Assembly: GCF_000741695.1 (NCBI RefSeq)
Contig: NZ_JGZK01000004.1
Location: forward strand, 62,001 to 126,000
Length of the DNA: 64,000 nt
Source of the DNA: Bifidobacterium reuteri DSM 23975
GTDB taxonomy: Bacteria; Actinomycetota; Actinomycetes; Actinomycetales; Bifidobacteriaceae
Direction of reading: 5' to 3'
Made by a program: the position numbers and the translations under genes. Under the pieces are notes generated by a model. It did not search any database and was not told the origin of the DNA. It worked only from the letters and a program-made list of their open reading frames with translations. Positions 35,409 through 44,711 of the stretch are shown here, piece after piece; the first letter of the stretch is position 1; each line of letters begins with the position of its first letter.

Positions 35409-37001
35409 TTAGTGGATGTAAGTGATGCTGGGATTGTTGGCCTGCTTTTTGGTAAGGGTTCTGAGCCATGCGTATGGGAGGCCGCCGCCGGATTCGCTGA
35501 CGACGATGCTGCCGTCGTCCTTGATTTCCTCGACGATGGCGACGTGTCCGTAATCGGCGCTTGCGCCGAGATAGCCTTTGGCGAAGCTCGCCACGTCGCC
35601 GAGCTGTATGCCGCCGCCCGTCGGGTATCCGAATTTTCTGGCGCTTGACGCCCACATCCAGCCGTCGCCCATGTAACCGTCCACAGGTTTGCCGATCTGC
35701 AATCGGCGGGCGGCCGCCCACCATGTGCATTGGCCGATTTCATAGGTGGTGATCTTGCCTACGGGCGTGCCGGTCGCCGCCACGTCCACGTTTAGCGTTC
35801 CGGGCTGCATGACCAATGGCGGCGTGAGCTTGCCGATGGTTCGGCCTGCCGTGGCCGAGCAGCCGCCTCCCGCGTCGATGGCCAGCTTCACGTTGTCGAG
35901 ATACCGTTTGGTGGTGTTGGGAATATCCGGGTATCTCATGAGATTGCCTTCGCCTGCGTTATGGGCGATGACCAAAGCCGTCAGATCGTCAAGCTCGGCG
36001 AACGGCATGCCCGGATGCTCGACTTTGAGTTGTTTGACGCCTTCCAGACGGTTTTTCAGGTATATGCCGCCGTAATGAGCATGGACCATGGGGGCGGTAA
36101 TGCCTTCAGGCGGCGTCTGGTCGGCGCCTTCGGGATGTACGCCGCGCCATACGCTCCTGTTCATCTGCAACAATCCCCATGTTCCGCCGTTACTGTCGTC
36201 GGCATACGCATCCGGTCGGAAACCGGATTCCTGCTTCATGATCGCCGCGATGAAATCAGCGCTTAATCCGCTCGATCGAGCCGCCTCACTAACCCATGGC
36301 TTCGCCTCGTCCGGGACTTCGATCACACGGGCCTCGCAGCCTCCGTCATCTCCGACGGCAACGGTGGGGATGAACCACAGCAGCAGACTGAAGACCATCA
36401 GTACCGCCGCCGCGCCCAATAGAAATGGAATGCTGACCGCAGTTGATGCCGATGCCGCAACACCGGCCTTCACCGCCGTCATAGTCCGAGAAACCGTCTG
36501 CGTGACTTGTCGTGCAATCTGCGTCGAAGCTCTGGCAGCGGATTTGGTCCCGTGGACACCCGATCGTACGGTCTTGCCGAAACGCCTCGTACGTTTGGCA
36601 CGAACCGAAGCCGTTCTTCCTGCCATGGCACGTGCCGTTGAACCTCTTGCGGCATGTCTTGTGCGAATAATGCCGGTCACGCCGTCGCGTACCCGGTCTG
36701 CAGGGACCATTGGCAACAACAGATCGTCGTCCTCGCTGGTCTCCGTCTGTGTCGATTGCGATTCAAGCACGGACCGTGTCGCCTTCACACCACGGTTCAA
36801 AGCGCTGACGGTTGTTGTGCCGATTGGGCGCGATGCTTCGGATTGACTATTCCTGATGGTGGTTCGTGGCCATTTTAGCCCGGTCAGCATTGGGCCATGG
36901 GAGAGTCCATTGACATGACGGACTTTCAAGCCATGAATCGTGCCGTTCGGCCGAACGAGATTGCGTGTGGCGTGGAATGAGTCGGAGGTGACGGGTCTCA
37001 T
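35409..37001 (-). CDS. VirB1-like peptidoglycan hydrolase: lysozyme-type transglycosylase plus CHAP
   Basis: 530 residues. A basic N-terminus is followed by a membrane helix (IPFLLGAAAVLMVFSLLLW) near residue 200. A lytic transglycosylase domain has DFIAAIMKQESGFRPDAYA (Glu) with GTWGLLQMNRSVW. A CHAP amidase domain has the Cys in YEIGQCTWWAAARRL and the His in ADYGHVAIVEEI. It opens the wall for the conjugation channel. ATGA overlap with the VirB4 stop (36998-37001). Confidence 0.93.
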   Translation of the reverse strand: MRPVTSDSFHATRNLVRPNGTIHGLKVRHVNGLSHGPMLTGLKWPRTTIRNSQSEASRPIGTTTVSALNRGVKATRSVLESQSTQTETSEDDDLLLPMVPADRVRDGVTGIIRTRHAARGSTARAMAGRTASVRAKRTRRFGKTVRSGVHGTKSAARASTQIARQVTQTVSRTMTAVKAGVAASASTAVSIPFLLGAAAVLMVFSLLLWFIPTVAVGDDGGCEARVIEVPDEAKPWVSEAARSSGLSADFIAAIMKQESGFRPDAYADDSNGGTWGLLQMNRSVWRGVHPEGADQTPPEGITAPMVHAHYGGIYLKNRLEGVKQLKVEHPGMPFAELDDLTALVIAHNAGEGNLMRYPDIPNTTKRYLDNVKLAIDAGGGCSATAGRTIGKLTPPLVMQPGTLNVDVAATGTPVGKITTYEIGQCTWWAAARRLQIGKPVDGYMGDGWMWASSARKFGYPTGGGIQLGDVASFAKGYLGASADYGHVAIVEEIKDDGSIVVSESGGGLPYAWLRTLTKKQANNPSITYIH

Positions 37002-39394
37002 TCGGGCTTCCGATCCTCGAATTTCGTGGTATACAGCCGGTAAAGCAGACTATCGGCATCGATGCGCCCGTCGAACGGTATGAACGCGGTGCCACTCTTG
37101 GCCATGCCCTGACCGGGTTGCACCCCGGTGAAGAACGCCCGCTGCTCATCGGACAGCCTCAGCAGTTCGCACAAGGCATCGGCATCCGTGGCGGTCTGGT
37201 TCAGCAGCAACAGGAAGTCGCTGTTCGCGAGCATCAGACGCGCATCCTGGTTGGCCAGCAGCTCCTCGATGTTCTGCGTGATGCCGGTGGGGCACAAGCC
37301 CCATTTACGGGCGCGCTTGTACAGGCGCAGGAAGTATTCGGCCGCATACCGGTTCGAGAACAGCAGATGGAACTCGTCCACCCACAGCCAGGTGCGTCGG
37401 CCGAGACGGCGATTTCTGACGACCCGGTTCCATATCTGATCCAGAACGACGAGCATGCCGAACGTGCGCAACCCCGTTCCCAGATTGGAAACGTCATAGA
37501 CCAGGAACCGGCTGGACGTGTTCACATCGGTGGCATGAGCGAAGGCGTTCAGACTGCCGGTCGCGTAGATTTCCAATGCTCGCGCGGCATCACGGGCACC
37601 CGGCTCGTTCAAAGCCGCGAGACGATTATGCAGGGTGACGAGCGTGGGCATGCCCAGTTCCGGATGTTCCCGCACCTCGCGATACATGCCGATGACCGTA
37701 CGGTCGATCAGACTGCGCTGCATGCGGTCGATTCCGTCCTGTCCGCCGATTAGCACGCCGAGCATGTTCAGCACGCTCGCGCATTTCGACCGGATCGGAT
37801 CGCCTTCGGAATCATCCTCATACTCGATATCCAAAGCGTTGATATGCGCGCGCGACGATTCCCCGATCTCGACTCGCTCGCCGCCAAGACCGGTGCACAA
37901 CGGCGTGAACTCACGTTCCGGGTCGATGACGATCAGATCATCGTCCGGACGGGTCAGATAGATCTGGGTGATCTCGTTCTTCGCCGCCTGGCTCTTGCCT
38001 GACCCGGTCGTACCCAAAACGAATCCGTTGCCGTTCATGCCTTTCGTACGGTCGATGACCACGGGATTGCCGGTGCGGGCGTTCGCCCCATGGAACACCC
38101 CGCCCGGCTCGAACAGCTCCTGCGACGTGAACGGTACCAAAATCGCCGCGCTCGACGTGGTCAGCGTGCGACGCATCGGCGGCAAAGGATTTCCCAATGG
38201 CAGCACGGCGTTCAGTCCCTCCACCTGCATGTAGGCCAAGGTCTCGGCCACACATGACTGTCCATCGATCGCGGCCGTCACGTCACGGACCGTCTGGTCC
38301 AGTTGCTCGCGACTGTCCGCCGACACGTCCACGATCATGAGGGAATCCACCAGACGGTCGCCGTTATGCTCCAGATCATCGCGCAGTTCGCCCGCCTGGG
38401 CCATGGATTCCTGAAGATCATGAGGCAGCATGTCCTCGGGCAGATGCTGTTTGCGGTTCTTGTGCCGCTCGTCGATGGCCTGCATGTCCATCTCGGCGAT
38501 CGTCCGGTTCACGAGCTTCAACCCCTCGGCCTTGCCCCGCGGGGACAGATGGATGCCGACCGTGATGTCCGCCTTGATGTCCGTGATGGACGACACCAGC
38601 TGATCGCTCAGATAATCCGGGAAATCACGCACCAAAAGACACTGATGCCATACTTCCGTGGTGCCCGAGCTCAACCGGAGCCGACGGCGGTCCGACACGT
38701 CCACGGCGAACGGGGCCACGTAATCCTTCGTGGACATGCCATGCGATTTCAGGAAGCCGTCCTCGGTGAACGGGAACCGGACACCGTGCCGCAGCATCCC
38801 GTGCAGCACCGCCAGACGCGACTGACGGTTCAAACGGACGCCGACGCATCCGCCCACCGATCGCAGTTGCGCCGTGGCACGTAACGCGGCACGGTTCAGC
38901 AGCGTGACCGCACGTTCCCCATCCCGCTCGCGCAGCGTCAACGTCAGATACTTGTCCGTTACCGCGCCCTGCGAACGGCCGGCGAGACGCCGACGCACAT
39001 TGCGGTTGAAGTCCCCGCGCAATCCATCCAACGCATCGCCTCGGAGCGGCATGGCGATGCTACGCGTCACCTCCTCGGGATCCAGCATGCGCGTGGCGAC
39101 CGTGATTTGGACACCCATGTTCTCGCCGACCGAATTCAGGAAACGACCCCACCGGTCCACGACGTCCAGCTGCTGATCCTGGGTCGCGACCTGATAATTG
39201 ATGTCGCTGATTCGCAGAGACACGCTCCACCGATCGCCGCCAAGGAACGCGATGCCATTGGACAGCATCGAATCATAGCCAAGCAGCTCCTTCGATGAAC
39301 GAGGCATGCGGCGATTCCCGGACCGCCGGTTCCCGGCCTTTCCGTGTCGCTTGCCGTTGCCTTTGACCGCCTTGCTGCCGCTGATGTCAGACAT
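36998..39394 (-). CDS. VirB4/TraE-type conjugation ATPase
   Basis: 798 residues. The N-terminal domain is typical of VirB4 (WSVSLRISDINYQV). Walker A is GTTGSGKSQAAKNE, Walker B is TWLWVDEFHLLFSN, and GITQNIEELLAN follows. It powers assembly and substrate transfer of the type IV secretion system. Overlaps PrgI by 8 bases. Confidence 0.95.
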   Translation of the reverse strand: MSDISGSKAVKGNGKRHGKAGNRRSGNRRMPRSSKELLGYDSMLSNGIAFLGGDRWSVSLRISDINYQVATQDQQLDVVDRWGRFLNSVGENMGVQITVATRMLDPEEVTRSIAMPLRGDALDGLRGDFNRNVRRRLAGRSQGAVTDKYLTLTLRERDGERAVTLLNRAALRATAQLRSVGGCVGVRLNRQSRLAVLHGMLRHGVRFPFTEDGFLKSHGMSTKDYVAPFAVDVSDRRRLRLSSGTTEVWHQCLLVRDFPDYLSDQLVSSITDIKADITVGIHLSPRGKAEGLKLVNRTIAEMDMQAIDERHKNRKQHLPEDMLPHDLQESMAQAGELRDDLEHNGDRLVDSLMIVDVSADSREQLDQTVRDVTAAIDGQSCVAETLAYMQVEGLNAVLPLGNPLPPMRRTLTTSSAAILVPFTSQELFEPGGVFHGANARTGNPVVIDRTKGMNGNGFVLGTTGSGKSQAAKNEITQIYLTRPDDDLIVIDPEREFTPLCTGLGGERVEIGESSRAHINALDIEYEDDSEGDPIRSKCASVLNMLGVLIGGQDGIDRMQRSLIDRTVIGMYREVREHPELGMPTLVTLHNRLAALNEPGARDAARALEIYATGSLNAFAHATDVNTSSRFLVYDVSNLGTGLRTFGMLVVLDQIWNRVVRNRRLGRRTWLWVDEFHLLFSNRYAAEYFLRLYKRARKWGLCPTGITQNIEELLANQDARLMLANSDFLLLLNQTATDADALCELLRLSDEQRAFFTGVQPGQGMAKSGTAFIPFDGRIDADSLLYRLYTTKFEDRKPE

Positions 39395-39767
39395 GACGAC
39401 GTGCCTTCCTTCCCTTGATTCGTCTACGGGTCTTCTCCTTCAACGACGGTTTGCCGGGAAACCTCGCGGGAACATAGGATTCAAGCAGATAGACCTTCGG
39501 ACCGAAACGCTGGCGCAGCATGTATCCCAGATACCGTTCAGGCTTCAGTCCCTTCGGACGCCACCAGCCCCACAGCGCGAACGGCAGGCACACCGCAAAC
39601 AGCAGATACGACCCTAGATCGGACAGTCCCAACGACCAGAACAACGCAGCCTCGCCTCCGCCCAGAACGAGCATGCACGCGGCGGCCGCCAGTTGACGCC
39701 AGCTCAACCCCCACATCACCTTCGCCTCGACATTGGCGATCTCCTTATATACGCGCATCTGCAACAT
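39387..39767 (-). CDS. PrgI-family (VirB3-like) membrane protein
   Basis: 126 residues. The start MRVYKEIANVEAKVMWGLSW is the PrgI family hallmark. Two membrane helices follow (LAAAACMLVLGGGEAALFW, SYLLFAVCLPFALWGWW), then a basic C-terminus. It is directly before virB4, as in other Gram-positive conjugation operons. Confidence 0.9.
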   Translation of the reverse strand: MLQMRVYKEIANVEAKVMWGLSWRQLAAAACMLVLGGGEAALFWSLGLSDLGSYLLFAVCLPFALWGWWRPKGLKPERYLGYMLRQRFGPKVYLLESYVPARFPGKPSLKEKTRRRIKGRKARRHV

Positions 39768-39810
39768 GAAAGAATCCTTTCCCTGATTGGATCCGGTTTG
39801 TGATAGGCGG

Positions 39811-40656
39811 CTACTCGCCGCCGGCTATGGCCCGGCTGACACGCTGACTCACCGCGATCACGAAGAACAGCAGGATGCCCGCCATCATGAGATTGCCGAA
39901 ATTGCCCGTCACCCACGCCACCATGCCCTTGTCCGCGGAATTCGGGATCTTCACGGCATCGACCACGATTCGCTGATAGAACACCAGACAGATGAACACG
40001 CACACCGCATTCACCGACGTGCGCGCATACGACTTGAAGAAACCCACGCCGATCGCCTTGGTGTCCTCATGCACCAGAAACGCGAACGGCAACGACTGAA
40101 ACGCCGTCAACGCATACAACTCGATGAACCGCACATACAGCACCACCGTGAACACCACCGACGCCAACTGGGACAACAGCCACGGAATCACCAGCAGAAA
40201 GAACAACGCCGCCTGCCCCATCACCCCGGCATCGCGAATCTGGTCGCGCATCAGATCACCCAGCTGACCGCCGTCGCCCGTCGCCTCATACGACATCTGC
40301 GAGGACACGCCCTGCATGAGGAACTGCGTGGCCTGATTGAACATCCGAATGAACAAACCGGCGTTCTGCACGGCGATGAACACCAGCGCGATCTTGAACA
40401 TGGTGCCGGCCACGATCTTCACACCCAGATCGCGATCCGCTTCGATGCGCGTCGAGTTGCGCGCCAGCTCCAACGTGAACATAACCGCGAGCACCACCGA
40501 CGTCAGAGGCTTGACGGCGACTCCATGCACGTTCACCGCCAACTGGTAAAGAGCGGGATTCCATGTCTCCGGCGCCTGGGACAACAGCCCGGCAGTGATC
40601 GAACCGGCACCTCCGCCGCCGATCATGTTGAGCATGGCTACGATGAAGTCCTCCAC
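39811..40656 (-). CDS. TrbL/VirB6-like polytopic channel protein
   Basis: 281 residues, GTG start at 40656. It has five to six hydrophobic segments, including VVLAVMFTLELARNS, IALVFIAVQNAGLFIRMF, ALFFLLVIPWLLSQLASVVF and NLMMAGILLFFVIAVSQRV. Length and position between pilin and PrgI fit the VirB6/TrbL channel subunit. Confidence 0.85.
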   Translation of the reverse strand: MEDFIVAMLNMIGGGGAGSITAGLLSQAPETWNPALYQLAVNVHGVAVKPLTSVVLAVMFTLELARNSTRIEADRDLGVKIVAGTMFKIALVFIAVQNAGLFIRMFNQATQFLMQGVSSQMSYEATGDGGQLGDLMRDQIRDAGVMGQAALFFLLVIPWLLSQLASVVFTVVLYVRFIELYALTAFQSLPFAFLVHEDTKAIGVGFFKSYARTSVNAVCVFICLVFYQRIVVDAVKIPNSADKGMVAWVTGNFGNLMMAGILLFFVIAVSQRVSRAIAGGE

Positions 40657-40674
40657 GGCAGGCCCCGAACCAGC

Positions 40675-40881
40675 TCAGCCCAGAGCCACCGCGTTGAAAA
40701 TCTGCGCGGCCGCGATGATCATGCCTCCACCCACGATCTGCCACAGTCCAGACTGCGTCTGCGGTCCATTATGATCCTTCAGGCCGCCGCCGAATGTGAC
40801 GGCACCCCACACCAGCCACAAGCCACCGCCGATGGTGGCGAACCTGACGAACAACTGAAGCACCTGATTCAACAAATCCAC
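40675..40881 (-). CDS. Maff2-family (VirB2/TrbC-like) small membrane protein
   Basis: 68 residues, GTG start behind GAGGAGG. Two hydrophobic helices flank a short polar loop (FATIGGGLWLVWGAVTFGGG, LWQIVGGGMIIAAAQIFNAV), the layout of Maff2/VirB2-like pilin subunits. It is first in the minus-strand secretion operon. Confidence 0.85.
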   Translation of the reverse strand: MDLLNQVLQLFVRFATIGGGLWLVWGAVTFGGGLKDHNGPQTQSGLWQIVGGGMIIAAAQIFNAVALG

Positions 40882-41031
40882 GACGGCCTCCTCTGACGAC
40901 GATCAAGGAGCCCGACAGGCGGCCTCCGTTGACACCCATCGTCAGGGAAAACCGGCAGGATAGCGGCGGACAAGAATGGTCTCGTTGTCCTTTATGTGCG
41001 GCGAGACCGTTTTGATCGGGACGAATAAAGA

Positions 41032-41058
41032 AGGAGGCGAGCAAAAAGCTCGCCTCCT
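41032..41058 (-). terminator. Terminator after the small secreted protein gene
   Basis: AGGAGGCGAGC-AAAAA-GCTCGCCTCCT is a perfect 11-base-pair stem 19 bases past the stop at 41077. Confidence 0.85.
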
Positions 41059-41076
41059 CGATTCATGGAGTCAAAT

Positions 41077-41376
41077 TCAGCGGAACCAGACCTGAGCGTG
41101 GTAACTGGTCGAGTACCCGTCATCTGCGTATGCGCGGCTGGACTGCAGAGTCCACACGGTGCTTGCTACGCGCCTGCCATGCTGCGCATAGGAGCGACCT
41201 TGGGTTCCTCCGTTGGTCCAAGTCTGGGCCAAGGCATAGTCCGTGCCGGCATGGAGAGCGTAGGTTCCGGCCGCGTTAGCGGCAGGAACGGTGAAAGCCA
41301 TCACGGCTGCCGCAGCTGCGGCGACGGCTCCGACTTTGCCCAGCAGACCGATTTTGCTTTTGGTGGTGGTGTTCAT
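41077..41376 (-). CDS. Small secreted protein, lactococcin-972-like
   Basis: 99 residues, ATG at 41376 behind AAGGAGGAAGGA. The signal peptide (VGAVAAAAAAVMAFTVPA) ends ANA. The mature part, about 63 residues, starts AGTYALHAGTDYALAQ and contains YAQHGRRVASTVW and ends SYHAQVWFR. The aromatic, Cys-free mature part recalls the lactococcin 972 bacteriocin family, but the usual DUF1430 immunity/ABC partners are absent and similarity is loose. It is divergent in control from nothing: the TetR gene upstream runs in the same direction, with an operator at this gene's promoter. Confidence 0.6.
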   Translation of the reverse strand: MNTTTKSKIGLLGKVGAVAAAAAAVMAFTVPAANAAGTYALHAGTDYALAQTWTNGGTQGRSYAQHGRRVASTVWTLQSSRAYADDGYSTSYHAQVWFR

Positions 41377-41425
41377 GGGAGTTCCTTCCTCCTTGGGTTG
41401 TCCAACCTTTCCGGTTGGTGCTCCC

Positions 41426-41455
41426 ATAATATGCATTGACTGACTAGTCAGTCAA
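41426..41455 (-). promoter_or_regulatory. Promoter with perfect 20-bp palindromic TetR operator
   Basis: TTGACTGACTAGTCAGTCAA (41436-41455) is fully palindromic. Read on the minus strand, its first six bases form the -35 TTGACT, with -10 TATTAT (41431-41426) 18 bases on. A repressor bound here would block the -35 box of the small secreted protein gene. Confidence 0.8.
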
Positions 41456-41487
41456 CAAGAATCAACGATTCTTGTCATACGATTCCC

Positions 41488-42048
41488 TTATAGCTTGTTA
41501 TCAGAGGGTTCAGCCGCTTTGCTCAGACCGGTTAGGGACAGATAGAAATCAAGGGCCTGACGGAGCTGCTGCTTATTCTTCCATCGATCAGACCTTATGA
41601 CGGCGATGTACATATCGATTAGGGCTCCTGTCTTAATGCTGTCATGGGCGTCGTTGGACTGCCCAAACAAGACTAGTTCAAGTGCTTCCTCCCACTTCAT
41701 GTGCCCCGCGTTCTCCGCTCGGGCTTTTTCTTCATGCAGCAGTAATCCGGAACGTATTCGCGCATCTTCATAGTGCATGTCAGCAATCGCGGCGAGAATC
41801 CGAGCGAAATCGCTTCTGCCGCTACATTGGGACACTTTTGCGCACAGGCGCTCATCGCACCATTGGATAAGCGTATCCCGTAATGCTTCCTTCGTGTGAA
41901 AATGGAACAGCACTGTGCCACGCGTCAAACCAAGTCGGTCAGCGACGCCCTGCAATGTGGTCTTCGCATATCCCTGTGTTTCAAATTCGAGAGCCGCGGC
42001 TTCGAGCAGGGCTTCGCGCGTTCTACGTCTCCGTTCCGCACTATTCAT
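41488..42048 (-). CDS. TetR-family transcriptional regulator
   Basis: 186 residues. ATG at 42048 is chosen because GAGGAT precedes it; the earlier ATG at 42066 lies inside an operator-like box. The HTH is ALEFETQGYAKTTLQGVADRLGLTRGTVLFHF, with a divergent ligand-binding domain. Pattern TRGTVLFHFHTKEAL is close to actinobacterial gamma-butyrolactone-receptor-like regulators. It probably represses itself and the small secreted protein gene through the TGACTARTCAGTCA box. Confidence 0.9.
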   Translation of the reverse strand: MNSAERRRRTREALLEAAALEFETQGYAKTTLQGVADRLGLTRGTVLFHFHTKEALRDTLIQWCDERLCAKVSQCSGRSDFARILAAIADMHYEDARIRSGLLLHEEKARAENAGHMKWEEALELVLFGQSNDAHDSIKTGALIDMYIAVIRSDRWKNKQQLRQALDFYLSLTGLSKAAEPSDNKL

Positions 42049-42066
42049 CGATATCCTCGCATTCAT

Positions 42067-42080
42067 TGACTAATCAGTCA
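42067..42080. promoter_or_regulatory. Second TetR operator-like box
   Basis: TGACTAATCAGTCA matches 13 of 14 bases of TGACTAGTCAGTCA in the operator at 41436-41455. It lies 19 bases upstream of the TetR start, as expected for autoregulation. Confidence 0.7.
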
Positions 42081-42111
42081 GTATGGGTAAGGATATCTTA
42101 TCGTGAATAAA

Positions 42112-43413
42112 TCATCTAATGGGCATGCCGATATGTCGATTTAGCATGATTCCGGCGCGGAATACACCGGCTGTGGGACGGCTGATGTTGAGGCTGGCGC
42201 CGATGGCGTCTGTGCAGGCTTTGGCGATGGATAGTCCGAGGCCGTGGCCGGGTTGGTTGGCCATGCGGGTTGCGTCTCCTCGATGGAATGGTTGGATGAG
42301 GTCGGCCGTGGCTTCGGGGTGGTCCGGCTGTCTTGTGGTGTTGGTGATGCTGATGGTGACGTGCTGCTTGTCGTCGTGGATGGTGCAGGCGATGGTGCCG
42401 TGGTCGGTGTTGTGGATGATGGCGTTGCGTATCAGGTTGTCCACGGCGAGCGAGAGGTAGCGCGGGTTCGTCTCGATGAAGGGGCCGTGGTATGCGGCGA
42501 GTCCGTCGGCGTCGATGCGCAGGTGACGTGCCTGCGCCTGTTCGCGGTGGGTTTCGAGCGTGTCGCGTACGATGCGGGCAGGGTCCACGGCTTCCGTGCT
42601 GGTGTCGGGCACGGTCTGGATGCGGGAGAGTTCGAGCAGGCTGTTGATGAGTTCGCCGCTTTTGCGGTTCGCTTCGATGGCGTGGCGGATGGCTGGTCTG
42701 ACGTCCTCGGGGAACCGGTCCTGGGCCATGAGCGCTTCGAGGCTGGTGCCGATGGTCGTGATCGGTGTTTTCAGTTCGTGGCTGGCGTTGCGGATGAACG
42801 ATCGTTGCAGTTCGTTGGATTGCTCGATGCGGTCGAGCATCGTGTTGAGCGCGTCGGCGAGGCTGGCGGTCTCGGCGTCGGGATGATCGAGGCTGATGCG
42901 CCCGGCGGGATGGTCGGGGTCGAGTTGGCCGGCCTGGCGGCTGATGGAGTCGAGGTGTGCGGTGAGTTTGCCCGACAGGTTCCAGACGAGGAGCACGGCC
43001 AGGAGCGCGGATACGGCGAACACGGCGAGCGATCCGTAGCGCATCCATTGCACGACGCCGTCCCTGACGGTGAGCACCACGCCCTCCGTGCCGCCCTGTC
43101 CGGCGTTCGGGGTCGGAATGGTGCCGGTCACGTCGCAGGGGTCCGCGTTGCATGAGTCGGCCGTGCCGGGAACCCCGTCCTGGGGTGTTGCCGGTTCCGT
43201 CGTGATGGTGTTCTGATTGCTGCCGGTGGCGATGGTGTCCACCTGATGCTGGAACGCCCAGTCGAGCGAGATGTTCTGCACGAGGATCACGGCGAGGAGC
43301 ATGCCGAGCAGGAGCAGTCCGACGGTGACGGCGAGGCGGATGCGGAAGCTGGCGGGTTTGCGCGGGTGCGCGGCGTGCCCGGCCGGCTGGTTTGTCGTGT
43401 CGGTGTCGGTCAT
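42112..43413 (-). CDS. OmpR/EnvZ-class sensor histidine kinase
   Basis: 433 residues. Two membrane helices (LAVTVGLLLLGMLLAVILV and YGSLAVFAVSALLAVLLVW) flank an extracellular loop with two Cys. HAMP, the HisKA box FIRNASHELKTPITTIGTSL, NLIRNAIIHNTDHG and HGLGLSIAKACTDAIG follow. It pairs with the overlapping regulator (ATGA, 43410-43413). It probably senses an envelope stress or antimicrobial handled by the divergent exporter operon. Confidence 0.94.
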   Translation of the reverse strand: MTDTDTTNQPAGHAAHPRKPASFRIRLAVTVGLLLLGMLLAVILVQNISLDWAFQHQVDTIATGSNQNTITTEPATPQDGVPGTADSCNADPCDVTGTIPTPNAGQGGTEGVVLTVRDGVVQWMRYGSLAVFAVSALLAVLLVWNLSGKLTAHLDSISRQAGQLDPDHPAGRISLDHPDAETASLADALNTMLDRIEQSNELQRSFIRNASHELKTPITTIGTSLEALMAQDRFPEDVRPAIRHAIEANRKSGELINSLLELSRIQTVPDTSTEAVDPARIVRDTLETHREQAQARHLRIDADGLAAYHGPFIETNPRYLSLAVDNLIRNAIIHNTDHGTIACTIHDDKQHVTISITNTTRQPDHPEATADLIQPFHRGDATRMANQPGHGLGLSIAKACTDAIGASLNISRPTAGVFRAGIMLNRHIGMPIR

Positions 43414-44072
43414 GGTATACGGTATCCCTCTCCGCGCGACGAGGCGATGAGCGAGGGGTCGGGCAGTCTGCGCCGTAGCGAGTAGACGGCGGTCTTGACG
43501 AGGTCGGGCTGGTCGTGCGCCTCGGACGGCCACAGGGATTCGAGGAGGGCGCGGGTGTTGATCCACCCGCCGTCGGCGCGCAGCAGTTCCTCCAGGAGCG
43601 AGTATTCGCGGGGTGCGAGGTCGAGGGGCCGGCCGTCCGCGTAGGCGAGCCGTCTGACGGTGTCCACCGACAGACGTCCCCGTGAGATTACGGTGGGCGC
43701 GTCGTCCGTGTCGCCTCGGCGCAGGAGCGCGCGGATGCGGGCGAGGAGTTCGGGGTAGGCGAACGGTTTGGGCAGGTAGTCGTCGGCCCCGAGGTCGAGG
43801 CCGTGCACGCGGTCCTCGATGCTGCCGGCCGCGGTGAGCATGAGCGTGCGCACGGGGATGCGCAGCCTGTCCACGGTGCGCATGACCTCGTCTCCGGAGA
43901 GCACGGGCAGGTCGCGGTCGAGGAGCATCACGTCGTATTCTCCCCGTGAGAGCAGGTCCAGCGCCTCGACGCCGGTGCCTGCCAGTCCGGTCGCGTATCC
44001 CTCGTGCCTGAGACAGTCGTCCAGCACTGCCGACAGGTCGGCGTCGTCCTCGACGATCAGGATCCTCGCCAT
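43410..44072 (-). CDS. OmpR/PhoB-family response regulator
   Basis: 220 residues, ATG at 44072 behind CGGAGG. The receiver is MARILIVEDDADLSAVLDD with phospho-Asp in DVMLLDRDLP. The winged-helix output has LAPREYSLLEELLRADGGWI and LRRRLPDPSLI. Divergent from the exporter operon starting at 44271, its likely target. Confidence 0.94.
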   Translation of the reverse strand: MARILIVEDDADLSAVLDDCLRHEGYATGLAGTGVEALDLLSRGEYDVMLLDRDLPVLSGDEVMRTVDRLRIPVRTLMLTAAGSIEDRVHGLDLGADDYLPKPFAYPELLARIRALLRRGDTDDAPTVISRGRLSVDTVRRLAYADGRPLDLAPREYSLLEELLRADGGWINTRALLESLWPSEAHDQPDLVKTAVYSLRRRLPDPSLIASSRGEGYRIP

Positions 44073-44270
44073 TCTTATTGCCTCCGATTCCTCGCATGGT
44101 CTCCATGCGATTGCCTTCGTGCTCTCCATTGTGCCCGGTGTGGGTGTGTGTTAGGTGAGCGCGACACGCACCCATCGCACACGGAGAGCCGGCTGTAATG
44201 GGCATCGTCCGGCAGCCGCCGGGCCAAAGCATCGCCCCGGCAGCGGCGAACCCATGCAAGGGAGGAACAC

Positions 44271-44675
44271 ATGCGAACCACATCCGTATTCAGACTGGCG
44301 GCGGCCGCGGCGCTGGCCGCCATGCTGGCCGCGCCATTGTCGGCATGCGGCCAACAGCAGCCGACGCAATCATCCGACGCGCCCTCCGCGACGACGTCGC
44401 AGGACGCGGCGCCGAAGACCGACAGCCAGGGCGGCGACGCGCCGCAGGGATCGAACCCGGCCTCGAAACAGGCCGCCGAACGATACCGCGACTGTCTCAC
44501 GGCAGCGGGAGTGCCCGCGCAGATCATGGACGGCAACTGGGTCGTGCTCCAATGGACCGGCGACGGCTCCGGCTCGGTGTCCTCGGGGTCCACGGACGGT
44601 GACCGGGACAAGGCCATCAAGGAATGCCAGGCCAAGGTGCCCGACTACCACGATCCCGACTTCAACACCAAGTAG
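44271..44675 (+). CDS. Small lipoprotein of the exporter operon
   Basis: 134 residues, start behind GGGAGG. Signal peptide AAAALAAMLAAPLSACG with a clear lipobox, then a Gln/Ser/Asp-rich linker and a compact domain (YRDCLTAAGVPAQIMDGNWV). It resembles the next gene in arrangement. Function unknown; likely a cell-surface accessory of the ABC exporter. Confidence 0.8.
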   Translation: MRTTSVFRLAAAAALAAMLAAPLSACGQQQPTQSSDAPSATTSQDAAPKTDSQGGDAPQGSNPASKQAAERYRDCLTAAGVPAQIMDGNWVVLQWTGDGSGSVSSGSTDGDRDKAIKECQAKVPDYHDPDFNTK

Positions 44676-44711
44676 ACAGACCGGCACCAGCCGATGGAAG
44701 GGAAAACCACC

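Noticed and set aside
20000..41000. Search for an integrase or transposase to define element ends
   Set aside because: No tyrosine or serine recombinase and no IS transposase motif was seen, so element boundaries and attachment sites are not called.
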